Source: Streptacidiphilus sp. P02-A3a (GTDB taxonomy: Bacteria > Actinomycetota > Actinomycetes > Streptomycetales > Streptomycetaceae). Taken from it: DNA of 64,000 nt. Below, in pieces: positions 8,900-16,722 of this stretch. Location: the NCBI RefSeq assembly GCF_014084105.1, contig NZ_CP048289.1, positions 505,922 to 569,921 on the forward strand. Reading direction: 5' to 3'. The position numbers and the translations under genes are program-made. The notes under the pieces are model-generated. The model was not told the DNA's origin. It did no database searches and saw nothing but the letters and a program-made list of their open reading frames with translations. The first letter of the stretch is position 1. Every line of letters begins with the position of its first letter.

Positions 8900-9036
8900 C
8901 CGTGTTCGGATCGCCGCCGCCCACCCGCCCGGCCACCGGCGACACGCCCGGCGCGGCAGTGAATTCCAGCGCCTCCGAAGCGGGCACCGGTGACGGAGCG
9001 GGTGAGCGCGGCCCAGGCTCCCGGACCGCCCCGCTC

Positions 9037-9915
9037 TCAGCTCGCCTGCGCGGCGTTCGCCGCCACCGCGTCGGCGATGTCCGGCCACAGCGGCTCCGGC
9101 AGATCGTGCCCCATGCCCGGCAGGAGCAGCAGTTCCGCGCCGGGCACGGCCCGCGCGGTGGCCTCCCCGCCGCTGCGGTCGATCAGCGGGTCCGCCATGC
9201 CGTGCAGCACCAGCGTCGGCGCGGTCACCCCGCGCAGCCCGGCGGTCCGGTCCGGCGAGGCGAGGATCGCGGCGAGCTGCCGTCCGAAGCCGTCGACCCG
9301 GTGGGACCGGTCGTAGGTCTCGGCGACGTGGGCCCGCAGCCCCGCCTCGTCCTCCGGGTACCCGGGCGAGCCGATGACCCGCCAGACACCCATGCCCGCC
9401 TCGATCGCGCCCGCGCGGTCCGCCGGGCGCGGGGTGCTCAGTTGGGCCTCGGCCTCGCGGGTCCCGGCGCCGCTGACACCGTCGCCGGGCCTGGACATGA
9501 TCGAGCAGAGGCTGCGCAGCCGCCCGGGATGGTCGATCGCCAGCTGCTGCGCGATCATCCCGCCCATCGACGCCCCGGCGACGTGGGCCCGGTCCACCCC
9601 GAGCGCGTCCAGCAGCCCCACGGCGTCCCGGGCCAGGTCGGCGATCAGGTACGGGGCGCTGCCCGGGTCGCCCCGGACGATCGCGCGCAGGTCGGGCTTC
9701 GGCCCCCGGTCCAGGAAGGTGGACAGCCCGGAGTCCCGGTTGTCGTAGCGCACCACGTGGAACCCGTGCGCGGCGAAGTGCGCGCAGAGCCCGCTCCGCC
9801 AGCTGAGCAGCTGCGATCCCAGCCCGGCCACCAGCAGCAGCGTCGGCTGCCGCGGATCGCCGAAGGTCTCGTACTCCAGCTCGATCCCGTTCGCCTCGGT
9901 GCGTGGCACGCCCAC
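9037..9915 (-). CDS. Alpha/beta hydrolase
   Basis: This is a soluble alpha/beta-fold hydrolase of 292 aa. The oxyanion-strand motif LLLVAGLGSQLLSW is near residue 30, the nucleophile elbow GASMGG near residue 120, the acid region TLVLHGMADPLI near residue 235 and the catalytic His in GMGHDLP near residue 265. The sequence style resembles esterases/lipases and the EstB/TAP-independent hydrolases; no substrate can be inferred. A TetR-type palindrome sits 25 bp upstream of its start, so it is probably controlled by a TetR regulator encoded elsewhere. Confidence 0.85.
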   Translation of the reverse strand: MGVPRTEANGIELEYETFGDPRQPTLLLVAGLGSQLLSWRSGLCAHFAAHGFHVVRYDNRDSGLSTFLDRGPKPDLRAIVRGDPGSAPYLIADLARDAVGLLDALGVDRAHVAGASMGGMIAQQLAIDHPGRLRSLCSIMSRPGDGVSGAGTREAEAQLSTPRPADRAGAIEAGMGVWRVIGSPGYPEDEAGLRAHVAETYDRSHRVDGFGRQLAAILASPDRTAGLRGVTAPTLVLHGMADPLIDRSGGEATARAVPGAELLLLPGMGHDLPEPLWPDIADAVAANAAQAS

Positions 9916-9939
9916 CCCTCTCGCCCGGCCCGGTGATAC

Positions 9940-9958
9940 CTACCGGTCGGTACGGTAG
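9940..9958. promoter_or_regulatory. Palindromic TetR-type operator
   Basis: CTACCG and CGGTAG flank a 7-bp spacer that itself reads gtcggta, so the nested repeat TACCG/CGGTA is also present. It lies 25 bp upstream of the hydrolase start and resembles the TACCGACCGGTA-style operators of actinobacterial TetR repressors. No TetR gene is adjacent. Confidence 0.6.
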
Positions 9959-10170
9959 CGAGGAAGCCACGCGGACGACAGGGTGCGGACGGCTCCGGCA
10001 GGTGCGCGGCCGAACCGGAGCCGAAGCCGGTCGGCACCGGCGCTGAAAGCAGCATGAAACCGGGCATCGGCGACATCTTTCGGTGCTCGATGCCCGGCCG
10101 TCCCCGGCGGGCCTGTAGGTTCCCAGGCTGGACCAGGTGCACGCCGGGTGCGCGTGAGGGAAGGGAACCC

Positions 10171-10887
10171 GTGGTGACCAAGACGTGGCTGAGGCTCGCG
10201 ATTCCGGCCGTGCTGCTGGCCTTCGGAGCCACCGCGTGCAGCAGCGACAACACCAAGCAGCTGGACGCCTGGGCGGTCAGCCTGTGCGGCGGCATGCAGA
10301 CCCCGGTGCAGCAGGCGAACGCCGCCCTCGCCGACACCGGCACGGTCAAGACCGGGGAGACCCCGGCGGCGCTGCAGACCCGGCTCGCGAGCGACCTCGG
10401 CACCCTCGCCACCGCCAACACCCAGATCGCCCAAGCGGTGCAGAAGGCCGGCGCCCCCACCGTCGACGACGGCGCGCAGACGCAGGCCAGCGCGGTCAGC
10501 GAGCTCAACCAGGCGGCGGGTGGCTACACCTCGGTCCAGCAGGCCGTCTCCGCGCTCCCGGTCAACGACCAGGCGAAGTTCGCGGCGGGCCTGAAGGGCG
10601 TCGGCGACAAGGTCCAGCAGCTCGCCGAGCTGTCCACCTCCGCCCTCCAGCAGCTGCAGAGCGGAAGCCTGGGGACGGCACTGGCCAAGCAGCCCGGCTG
10701 CAAGAGCGTGAGCGCGAGTCCGAGCGCGGGCGGCGTGACCGCCACCGACAGCCCGGCCGCCCCGGTCGGCGCCTCGCCCGCGCCGTCCGGCTCCGCGGGC
10801 ACCCGGCCGAGCGGCACGGCCGACGGCTCCACCAGCGCCAAGCCCAGCGCGTCCGCCGACCCGCACGCGTCCGCGTCCACCCACTGA
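10171..10887 (+). CDS. Secreted lipoprotein of unknown function
   Basis: This 238-aa protein starts at GTG 10171, preceded by GAGGGAAGGG. It has a short basic N-terminus, the hydrophobic stretch LAIPAVLLAFGATAC and a lipobox ending at Cys23, so it should be anchored to the outer face of the membrane. The body is helical and Gln/Ala-rich, with spaced TQIAQAV and SALPVNDQAKF heptad-like segments. The last ~60 residues are a low-complexity Ser/Pro/Ala/Thr tail typical of wall-spanning linkers. I do not recognise a catalytic motif. It is divergent from the hydrolase gene. Confidence 0.8.
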   Translation: MVTKTWLRLAIPAVLLAFGATACSSDNTKQLDAWAVSLCGGMQTPVQQANAALADTGTVKTGETPAALQTRLASDLGTLATANTQIAQAVQKAGAPTVDDGAQTQASAVSELNQAAGGYTSVQQAVSALPVNDQAKFAAGLKGVGDKVQQLAELSTSALQQLQSGSLGTALAKQPGCKSVSASPSAGGVTATDSPAAPVGASPAPSGSAGTRPSGTADGSTSAKPSASADPHASASTH

Positions 10888-10911
10888 CCTCAGTCGGGGG
10901 ACAATGGCCGG

Positions 10912-12588
10912 GTGACTGACAGCACCGCGCCCACGCCTGCGCCCGCCTCCCCGAGCCCGGTCGTCGACACCGCCCTCGCGGCCCGGCTCCGGGCGGCGTT
11001 CACCGCCGCCGACTTCACCGCCGACGGCTGCCTCGACCTGCTGGGCGCGGGGGCCTACGCCGCCCTCGCCCGCAGCGAGACGGTGCCCGCGCTGCGGGCG
11101 ACCGGGGGCGGCAGCGCGGGGGAGACGCTGCTGCGGCTGTTCCTGCTCCAGAGCCCGGTCACCCGCGCGGCGGCCGAGGCGGCGGGCCTGCCGGTCGCGG
11201 ACTGCCTGACCGGCGGCTGGCTCACCGCCGCCGTTCCCGAAAGCGCCGAGGGCCCAAGCGCCGAGGGCCCAAGCGCCGAGGGCCCAAGCGCCGAGGGCGA
11301 CGCGGGCAGTGCGGGCGGCGCGGGCGACGTCATGGTGCGGGCCACCGTCGACATCCGCCCCTACGCCAACGACATCGCCGGTACCGATGACGCCGGGGAC
11401 GCCTGGATCGTGTCCGACCTCGGCTGCTCGGTCGGCGGCGCGGGCGGGATCGGCTCGGTCGGCGGGGTGCCCAGGTCGGAGCTGGTGCTGGGGGTGGGCG
11501 GCGCGTCCACCACGCTCGCGAACATCGCCGTGCGCCGTCCGGTGCGCCGGGTGCTCGACCTCGGCACCGGCTCCGGCGTCCAGGCGCTGCACGCGGCCCG
11601 GCATGGCGCGGCGGTCGTGGCCACCGACGTGAACGCCCGCGCGCTGCACTTCACCCGGCTGACGGCGGCGCTCTCCGGCCTGACCAACATCGAGACCCGC
11701 CAGGGCAGCCTGTTCGAGCCGGTCGCGGGCGAGGCCTTCGACCTGGTGGTGTCCAACCCGCCGTTCGTGATCTCCCCCGGCGGACGCTTCACCTACCGCG
11801 ACGGCGGCATGCCGGGCGACGAGCTGTGCCGCGGCCTGGTGTCCGCCGCCGGGCAGCACCTGGAGCCGGGCGGCTACTGCCAGCTCCTGGCCAACTGGCA
11901 GCATGTCCGCGGCGAGGACTGGCGGTCCCGGATCGCCGACTGGATCGCGGGCACCGGCTGCGACGCCTGGGTGGTCCAGCGCGAGGTCCAGGACGTCTTC
12001 CAGTACGCCGAGCTGTGGCTGCGCGACGGCGGCGACCACCGGCAGGACCGGGCCCACTACGACGCCCGCTACCAGGAGTGGCTGGACGCCTTCGAGGCCG
12101 CCGAAGTGGAGGGTGTCGGCTTCGGCTGGATCACCCTGCGCCGGGCCCCGGAGGGCCGCGAGCCGGTGCTGGTCGCCGAGGAGTGGCCGCACCCGGTCGA
12201 GCAGCCGCTCGGCCCGGAGATCGAACGCTGGTTCGCCCGTCAGGACTTCCTCCGCGAGCGGGACGACGCCGGGCTCCTCGCCGAGCACTACCTGCTCGCG
12301 GACGAGGTGGTCCAGGAGCAGATCGGCGCGCCCGGCGCGGAGGACCCGGAGCACGTGGTGCTCCGTCAGAACCGCGGTATGCGCCGGGCCACGAAGGTGG
12401 ACACGGTCGGCGCGGGCTTCGCCGGTGCCTGCGACGGCACCCTCCCGGCGGGCGGCATCCTGGACGCCATCGCCCACCTCGTCGGCGAGCCCCCGGAGCT
12501 GCTCCGGTCCCGCGCGCCGGAGCAGCTCCGACTGCTGGTCGAGCAGGGCTTCCTGATCCCGGCCGCCCTCGCCGAACCCGAGTCCTGA
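10912..12588 (+). CDS. Large SAM-dependent methyltransferase (DUF7059 / HemK-like)
   Basis: This is a 558-aa protein; the GTG start gives VTDSTAP. The middle holds a class I methyltransferase: motif I VLDLGTGSGVQALHAA near residue 218, ATDVNARAL for motif II, and motif IV SNPPFVIS near residue 282. The NPPF tetrad is the signature of N6-adenine or Gln N5 methyltransferases (PrmC/HemK, small-domain MTases). The N-terminal ~180 residues are a helical DUF seen in Streptomyces orthologues upstream of topA. The ~200-residue C-terminal domain is unassigned. A SAEGP repeat interrupts the N-terminal domain. The substrate is unknown. Confidence 0.85.
   Translation: MTDSTAPTPAPASPSPVVDTALAARLRAAFTAADFTADGCLDLLGAGAYAALARSETVPALRATGGGSAGETLLRLFLLQSPVTRAAAEAAGLPVADCLTGGWLTAAVPESAEGPSAEGPSAEGPSAEGDAGSAGGAGDVMVRATVDIRPYANDIAGTDDAGDAWIVSDLGCSVGGAGGIGSVGGVPRSELVLGVGGASTTLANIAVRRPVRRVLDLGTGSGVQALHAARHGAAVVATDVNARALHFTRLTAALSGLTNIETRQGSLFEPVAGEAFDLVVSNPPFVISPGGRFTYRDGGMPGDELCRGLVSAAGQHLEPGGYCQLLANWQHVRGEDWRSRIADWIAGTGCDAWVVQREVQDVFQYAELWLRDGGDHRQDRAHYDARYQEWLDAFEAAEVEGVGFGWITLRRAPEGREPVLVAEEWPHPVEQPLGPEIERWFARQDFLRERDDAGLLAEHYLLADEVVQEQIGAPGAEDPEHVVLRQNRGMRRATKVDTVGAGFAGACDGTLPAGGILDAIAHLVGEPPELLRSRAPEQLRLLVEQGFLIPAALAEPES
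11241..11300 (+). repeat. 15-bp tandem repeat encoding SAEGP
   Basis: Units of aagcgccgagggccc start at 11241, 11256, 11271 and 11286; the last ends in gga instead of ccc. They lie in a loop of the methyltransferase N-terminal domain and preserve the frame. Confidence 0.95.
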
Positions 12589-12594
12589 CCCGTC

Positions 12595-12660
12595 CTCACC
12601 CGAACCCTCACCCGAACCCTCACCTGAATTCGCACCCGAATTCGCACCCGAGCCCGAAGG
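12595..12660 (+). repeat. Imperfect 12-bp repeats after the methyltransferase stop
   Basis: cctcacccgaac recurs with variants (cctcacctgaat, tcgcacccgaat) from 12599 onward for about five units, directly after the stop codon at 12588. They are non-coding and no function is visible. Confidence 0.6.
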
Positions 12661-12780
12661 CCGGACGGCGGCCGAGCGGCCGCTGTTCACCTCCGCGTTC
12701 CCCTGGTGCCGCCCTCCGTTTCCGGGGCGCTGCCAAGGTGACGATCGTACTGATCGGACCTCCATAGGGCTGGGGCGGGC

Positions 12781-13200
12781 GTGGGCACTCCACTGGGCTT
12801 GTTCACCGGGGGCTTCTTCACCCTGTTCGGGCTCGGGGTGCTCGCCTGGTGCGTCTCCGAGGTCCGCACCCGGCGGGTGCTGCGGCGCGGCGGGACCAGG
12901 GTCACCGCCCGGGTGCTGGCCGACCCGGGGCCCGGCGCGGACCACCTGGACAGCTCCCCGCTGCTGGCCTTCCAGGTCGAGGGCCGGGGCGAGGTGGTCG
13001 CCAGACCACGCGGCTGGACCACCATCCGGCGCACGCCCGCGCTGGCGGTGGACGCGCTGGTGCCGGTCTCCTACGACCCGGCGCGACCGGAGCTGGTCGC
13101 GGTGCACGGCGTACGCCAGGCGCGCAGCGACGTCTTCTGGCTGCTGCTGGGCGCCGCCTTCGCCGGCTGCGGCCTGGCGCTGCTGGCGTCCGTGCTCTGA
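12781..13200 (+). CDS. DUF3592-like membrane protein
   Basis: This 139-aa protein has two membrane helices: residues ~5-25 (GLFTGGFFTLFGLGVLAWCV) and ~118-137 (FWLLLGAAFAGCGLALLASV). Between them is a beta-rich region with VPVSYDPARPELVAVHG, the DUF3592 pattern (V.V.YdP..P..a). The family is common in actinomycetes; its function is unknown. The start is GTG 12781; no strong ribosome site is visible. Confidence 0.75.
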   Translation: MGTPLGLFTGGFFTLFGLGVLAWCVSEVRTRRVLRRGGTRVTARVLADPGPGADHLDSSPLLAFQVEGRGEVVARPRGWTTIRRTPALAVDALVPVSYDPARPELVAVHGVRQARSDVFWLLLGAAFAGCGLALLASVL

Positions 13201-13728
13201 AACCGGACCGCCGACACCGGACCGCCGACACGCCCAAAGTCTCGGATCTTCGCCCCGTCCCCCGGTCGGCAGTCCTATCATCCGGCTTGTATTGATCTGT
13301 CCTGCCCCGAGTCGTCCGGTCCCACGGTCGGCGGCACGCGGCCCCGTGATCCGTGCCACCGCCGCCCTCCGGCGGCGGCCCCGGACCGCGGTGGCGGCCC
13401 CGGAGCAGCGGCGACCAGCGGCGGAGGCGGGGGAGTGGCAGCTGTGAGAACGCGGTAGCTCAGTACGAGCGGCAGCGTACCTGTCCGGGGTCAGCCATTC
13501 TCCAGGCATTTCTGAGCCATCTCCATAGCCGCCGACAACGGTCCGCGCAGCGGGAACGACCGCTCTCGGGTTACCGTTCGAGTGGGGTCGGACGGGTTCC
13601 GCTGTCGGCGGAGCGGCTTCAGTCCGTTTGACAAGGGGGACCCGGATACGGTCACACTCCGCTTTCAGGGTCGTTTCCGTGCGAAGCGGCCCGACCACCC
13701 CCCACACGACCGGGAGAGAAGAGCGAAG
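13201..13728 (+). other. Long leader/promoter region upstream of topA
   Basis: There are 528 bp without a convincing gene. Short open stretches on both strands are low-quality. In streptomycetes topA expression responds to supercoiling, and a long leader would fit such control. I see no riboswitch fold or clear -10/-35 pair that I would commit to. Confidence 0.5.
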
Positions 13729-16614
13729 GTGTCCCCGACCAGCGAGACCGGACGCGAAGGAAGGCGACTCGTGATCGTCGAGTCGCCGGCCAAGGCGAAG
13801 ACGATCAAGGGCTACCTCGGCCCCGGATACGTGGTCGAGGCGAGCGTCGGGCATATCCGCGACCTGCCCGGCACCGCCGCCGAGGTTCCCGACGGCTACA
13901 CCGGCGAGGTGCGCCGCCTGGGCATCGACGTCGAGCACGACTTCGAGCCGATCTATGTCGTCAACGCCGACAAGAAGGCCCAGGTCGCGAAACTCAAGTC
14001 GCTGCTGAAGGACTCCGACGAACTCTTCCTCGCAACGGACGAGGACCGCGAGGGCGAGGCCATCGCCTGGCACCTGCAGGAGGTGCTGCGACCCAAGGTC
14101 CCGGTGCACCGCATGGTGTTCCACGAGATCACCAAGGACGCCATCCAGGCCGCCGTCAACAGCCCGCGCGAGCTGAACAAGCGCCTGGTCGACGCCCAGG
14201 AGACCCGCCGCATCCTGGACCGGCTGTACGGCTACGAGGTCTCGCCGGTGCTCTGGAAGAAGGTCATGCCGAAGCTCTCGGCGGGCCGGGTCCAGTCCGT
14301 GGCGATCCGGCTGGTGGTCGAGCGCGAGCGGGAGCGGATCGCCTTCCGCTCGGCGTCCTACTGGGACCTGACCGCGGTCTTCGCCTCGGCCACCGCCATC
14401 GACGGCGACCCGGGCACCTTCGGCGCCCGGCTGTCCGCGGTGGACGGCCGCCGGGTGGCCTCCGGACGCGACTTCGACTCGCTCGGACAGCTCAAGGCGG
14501 CCTCCGGGCAGGCCCTGCACCTGGACGAGGAGGCCGCCCGGGCCCTGGCCGCCGGGCTCGCCGACACCGACTTCCGGGTCCGCAGCGTCGAGTCGAAGCC
14601 GTACCGGCGCTCGCCGTACGCGCCGTTCCGGACCACGACCATGCAGCAGGAGGCCGGGCGCAAGCTGGGCTTCGCCGCCAAGCGGGCCATGGACGTCGCC
14701 CAGAAGCTGTACGAGAACGGCTTCATCACCTACATGCGTACCGACTCGACCACGCTGTCGGAGACCGCCGTCAAGGCGGCCCGCGCCCAGGTCGAGCAGC
14801 TGTACGGGCGGGAGTACCTGCCGGACACCCCCCGGGTCTACAGCGCCAAGGTCAAGAACGCCCAGGAGGCGCACGAGGCGATCCGCCCCTCCGGCGACCG
14901 CTTCCGCACCCCCGCCGAGACCGGCCTGCGCGGCGACGAGTTCCGGCTCTACGAGCTGATCTGGATGCGCACCGTCGCCTCCCAGATGAAGGACGCCGTC
15001 GGCCAGTCGGTCACCGTCAAGGTCGCCGGTACCTCCACCGACGGCCGCGACGCCGAGTTCTCCGCCACCGGCAAGATCATCACCTTCCACGGCTTCCTCA
15101 AGGCCTACGTCGAGGGCCGCGACGACCCCGACGCCGAACTGGACGACCGCGAGCGCCGGCTGCCGCCGGTCGCCGAGGGGGACGCCCTGGGCGCGGAGGA
15201 GATCACCCCCGACGGCCACGCGACCAAGCCCCCGGCCCGCTTCACCGAGGCGTCGCTGATCAAGGAGCTGGAGGACCGCGAGATCGGCCGTCCCTCCACC
15301 TACGCCGCGATCATCGACACCATCGTCGCCCGCCGGTACGTCTTCAAGAAGGGCACGGCACTCGTCCCCTCCTTCGTGGCGCTGGCCGTGGTCCGGCTGC
15401 TGGAGGAGCACTTCGGCCGCCTGGTCGACTACGACTTCACCGCCCGGATGGAGAACGACCTCGACGGCATCGCCCGGGGCGAGAGCGCCTCGGTGCCCTG
15501 GCTGCGCCGCTTCTACTACGGCCGTTCCGGGCCGGAGGACGTCGCCGCCCCGGCCGTCGCCTCCGCCGCCGACGCGGGCAACGGCGACGGCGACCACCTC
15601 GGCGGCCTCAAGGAACTGGTCACCGACCTGGGCGCGATCGACGCCCGCGAGATCAGCTCCTTCCCGCTCGGCGACAGCGGCATCGTGCTGCGGGTCGGCC
15701 GCTACGGCCCCTACGTGGAGAAGGGCGAGCAGCGCGCCGACGTCCCCGAGGAGCTGGCGCCCGACGAGCTCACCGTGGAACTCGCCGAGGAGCTGCTGGC
15801 CAAGCCCAGCGGCGTGCGCGAGCTGGGCACCGACCCGGAGAGCGGCAACGAGATCGTCGCCAAGGACGGCCGCTACGGCCCCTACTTCACCGAGGTGCTG
15901 CCCGAGGGCACGCCGAAGACCGGCAAGAACGCGGTCAAGCCGCGCACCCAGTCGCTGCTGTCGACCATGTCCCTGGACACGGTCACCCTGGACGACGCGC
16001 TCAAGGTCTTCGGCCTGCCGCGGGTCGTCGGCACCGACGCCGAGGGCGTGGAGATCACCGCGCAGAACGGCCGCTACGGCCCGTACCTCAAGAAGGGCAC
16101 CGACTCGCGCTCCCTGGAGAACGAGGAGCAGATGTTCACGGTGACCCTGGAGGAGGCGCTGGCGATCTACGCGACGCCCAAGCAGCGCGGGCGCGCCGCC
16201 GCCAAGCCGCCGCTGCGCGAGCTGGGCGTGGACCCGGTCAGCGAGCGTCCGGTGGTGGTCAAGGACGGCCGCTTCGGGGCCTATGTGACCGATGGTGAGA
16301 CCAATGCCACACTGCGCCGGGACGACGTGGTCGAGGAGATCACCCCGGAGCGCGGCTACGAGCTGCTGGCCGAGAAGCGGGCCAAGGGTCCGGTGAAGAA
16401 GGTCGCCAAGAAGGCCCCGGCGAAGAAGGCGGCGGCGAAGAAGGCCCCCGCCAAGAAGGCCACCGCCACCAAGACCACCGCCACCAAGACGACCGCCAAG
16501 AAGACGACGGCCAAGACCGCTGCCGCCAAGACCGCCACTGCCAAGAAGGCTCCGGCCAAGAAGTCGGCGGCGGAGGTTCCCGACGCCGACCGGGCGACCG
16601 CCTCCGCCGACTAG
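13729..16614 (+). CDS. topA: DNA topoisomerase I
   Basis: This type IA topoisomerase relaxes negative supercoils and is essential in streptomycetes. I chose GTG 13729 (VSPTSETG), which matches the family N-terminus and follows GGGAGAG. The Toprim domain begins RLVIVESPAKAKTIK at residue ~12, and its acidic DEDREGEAIAWHLQE is near residue 105. The catalytic Tyr is ~335 in FITYMRTDST. Four degenerate C-terminal GRYGPY repeat domains (residues ~660-860) replace zinc fingers, as is usual in actinobacteria. The final ~75 residues are a KKAPAKK / KTTAKK lysine-alanine tail that gives processivity in Streptomyces TopA. Length is 961 aa. Confidence 0.97.
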   Translation: MSPTSETGREGRRLVIVESPAKAKTIKGYLGPGYVVEASVGHIRDLPGTAAEVPDGYTGEVRRLGIDVEHDFEPIYVVNADKKAQVAKLKSLLKDSDELFLATDEDREGEAIAWHLQEVLRPKVPVHRMVFHEITKDAIQAAVNSPRELNKRLVDAQETRRILDRLYGYEVSPVLWKKVMPKLSAGRVQSVAIRLVVERERERIAFRSASYWDLTAVFASATAIDGDPGTFGARLSAVDGRRVASGRDFDSLGQLKAASGQALHLDEEAARALAAGLADTDFRVRSVESKPYRRSPYAPFRTTTMQQEAGRKLGFAAKRAMDVAQKLYENGFITYMRTDSTTLSETAVKAARAQVEQLYGREYLPDTPRVYSAKVKNAQEAHEAIRPSGDRFRTPAETGLRGDEFRLYELIWMRTVASQMKDAVGQSVTVKVAGTSTDGRDAEFSATGKIITFHGFLKAYVEGRDDPDAELDDRERRLPPVAEGDALGAEEITPDGHATKPPARFTEASLIKELEDREIGRPSTYAAIIDTIVARRYVFKKGTALVPSFVALAVVRLLEEHFGRLVDYDFTARMENDLDGIARGESASVPWLRRFYYGRSGPEDVAAPAVASAADAGNGDGDHLGGLKELVTDLGAIDAREISSFPLGDSGIVLRVGRYGPYVEKGEQRADVPEELAPDELTVELAEELLAKPSGVRELGTDPESGNEIVAKDGRYGPYFTEVLPEGTPKTGKNAVKPRTQSLLSTMSLDTVTLDDALKVFGLPRVVGTDAEGVEITAQNGRYGPYLKKGTDSRSLENEEQMFTVTLEEALAIYATPKQRGRAAAKPPLRELGVDPVSERPVVVKDGRFGAYVTDGETNATLRRDDVVEEITPERGYELLAEKRAKGPVKKVAKKAPAKKAAAKKAPAKKATATKTTATKTTAKKTTAKTAAAKTATAKKAPAKKSAAEVPDADRATASAD

Positions 16615-16631
16615 GCTCCGGGCACGTCACA

Positions 16632-16661
16632 GCCGGTCCCGCCCGCCCGGGCGGGACCGGC
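16632..16661. terminator. topA terminator hairpin
   Basis: The perfect 14-bp GC-rich inverted repeat GCCGGTCCCGCCCG, with a 2-base loop, starts 18 bp after the topA stop and ends 62 bp before the next start. Confidence 0.8.
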
Positions 16662-16722
16662 CACCCCTCCCCGAGGGCGGAACGACCCCTACGATGTCCG
16701 TCCCTCCGGTTAGGCTGGCCGC

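Noticed and set aside
8866..8993. Small plus-strand ORF after the anti-sigma gene
   Set aside because: It spans the terminator hairpin and continues as antisense to the hydrolase; no start signal.
13440..13520. tRNA-like sequence GCGGTAGCTCAGT upstream of topA
   Set aside because: The D-arm-like string is present but no acceptor or T stem can be formed, so it is not a tRNA.
9940..15597. An 1885-aa open frame on the minus strand
   Set aside because: It lies antisense to topA and the methyltransferase gene, both of which have clear motifs. The translation is Gly/Val/Arg/Leu-rich low complexity, a common artefact of very high GC DNA.
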